Positions 63,425-64,000 of a DNA stretch of 64,000 nt are shown here, in pieces. The notes beneath the pieces were generated by a model. That model worked only from the letters and a program-made list of their open reading frames with translations, did not search any database and was not told the origin of the DNA. Every line of letters starts with the position of its first letter. Positions within the stretch are counted from its first letter, which is position 1. The position numbers and the translations under genes were made by a program. The stretch is from Pelagisphaera sp964404745 (GTDB lineage Bacteria > Verrucomicrobiota > Verrucomicrobiia > Opitutales > Opitutaceae), in NCBI GenBank assembly GCA_964404745.1, contig CAYOLG010000010.1:62001-126000 (forward strand), given 5' to 3'.

Positions 63425-64000
63425 TGCAAGATTCAACACAGATCGTCTGGTTCAAACGGGATCTTCGGACTCTCGACCACGTCGCGCTGTCGAACGCTAG
63501 CGTCCGCGGCCTCGTCCTGCCTGTCTTTCTTGTCGAGCGAGAGATCCTGAATGGGCCCGATTTTAGCGGGCTCCACTGGAAATTCGTCTCAGAGGCTCTT
63601 TATGAGCTTCGAGATTCGCTTCGGAAACTCGGTTTGCCGCTTCTCATGCTTGAGGACGATGCCGTTTCCGCCTTCGCCAAACTCAAGTCGGCCTACGGCA
63701 AAATCGTCATTCACAGTCACGAAGAAACCGGAAACGCCATTTCCTACCAGCGTGATCAAGCCGTCCGAGCCTGGGCTAAGAAAAATCGTGTCGAGTTCAA
63801 TGAGTATCCGCAAAATGGTGTCATTCGAGGACTGCGAAGCCGGGATGGCTGGTCGCGAAAATGGAACGAGAGAATGCTTTCCCCGATAATTTCGATTCCG
63901 GAACACGTCAAGGCATCCGACCTGCGAGTTACCGGGGTTTCGTTGCCAAGCAGTCCTGACCTGAGACTCAATCAAGAATTTGGATACGACAATCAGCTTC
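63424..64000 (+). CDS. phr: Deoxyribodipyrimidine photolyase, N-terminal part (runs off the window)
   Basis: The first 192 residues of a photolyase/cryptochrome. The start is IVWFKRDLRTLDHVALSNAS, the classical photolyase beginning, then VLPVFLVEREILNG, WKFVSEALYELRDSLRKLGL and IVIHSHEETGNAISYQRDQA. This is the antenna domain; the flavin domain must lie beyond 64000. It would repair cyclobutane pyrimidine dimers with blue or near-UV light. ATG at 63424 overlaps the stop of the upstream photolyase-like gene (TAATG), so the two genes are one operon. Confidence 0.9.
   Translation, partial: MQDSTQIVWFKRDLRTLDHVALSNASVRGLVLPVFLVEREILNGPDFSGLHWKFVSEALYELRDSLRKLGLPLLMLEDDAVSAFAKLKSAYGKIVIHSHEETGNAISYQRDQAVRAWAKKNRVEFNEYPQNGVIRGLRSRDGWSRKWNERMLSPIISIPEHVKASDLRVTGVSLPSSPDLRLNQEFGYDNQL

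Overview
This window looks like a chromosomal contig of an aquatic Verrucomicrobiota bacterium, most likely class Opitutae. The reasons are the planctomycete/verrucomicrobial families DUF1552, DUF1501, DUF1549/DUF1553 with a CxxCH motif, and ThuA, a secreted sulfatase, a diderm gene set (lpxA, kdsB), frequent TTG/GTG starts, weak Shine-Dalgarno sites, and a DnaG primase without its zinc ligands. No rRNA operon, phage, IS element or CRISPR array was seen. A 100-N gap at 57135-57234 shows that this is a scaffold.

Layout. 1-2.3 kb: end of a DUF1552 protein and a ThuA-like lipoprotein. 2.4-8 kb: single housekeeping genes (lysine 2,3-aminomutase, carA, kdsB, HPr, TatD, trxB). 8-13 kb: a Fur-family regulator without the CxxC zinc motif, preceded by a strong inverted operator, then sufC-sufB-sufD-sufT. 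13-21 kb: clpP, then a minus-strand run with fluC/crcB, a cell-wall amidase, infC, a HesB/IscA carrier, pdxA, lpxA, an unknown gene, aroB and a DUF362 protein. 21-27 kb: TPR lipoprotein, dnaG, rpoD, tatA. 27-31.5 kb: the cell-shape operon mreB-mreC-mreD-mrdA, convergent with a TgpA-DUF58-MoxR operon. 36-40 kb: an MTAP-family phosphorylase, tRNA-Gln(CTG), recF and queCDE.

40-54 kb is accessory: secreted propeller proteins, an SGNH hydrolase, a YdjM-type membrane protein, a PQQ-propeller protein, a decayed phytase-like gene, an SMP-30 protein, DUF4159 and a sulfatase with a beta-helix-like tail. Intergenic regions here carry small hairpins with TCC-type loops that look like a dispersed REP-like family.

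54-64 kb looks like a blue-light/flavin cluster: a BLUF photoreceptor, a DoxX-like protein, a flavin amine oxidase, DUF2071, a broken cation/proton antiporter around the gap and, beyond a DUF1501-PSD1 pair, two photolyase-family genes overlapping by one base. The first of these appears to have its flavin domain before, not after, its Rossmann/antenna-like domain. This is the most unusual protein in the window.

Working together: suf genes plus the HesB carrier supply Fe-S clusters used by KamA and QueE; mre/mrd, amidase, kdsB and lpxA build the envelope; the light cluster probably senses and repairs light damage. Three genes (phytase-like, DUF3303, antiporter) are broken, all between 46 and 59 kb.
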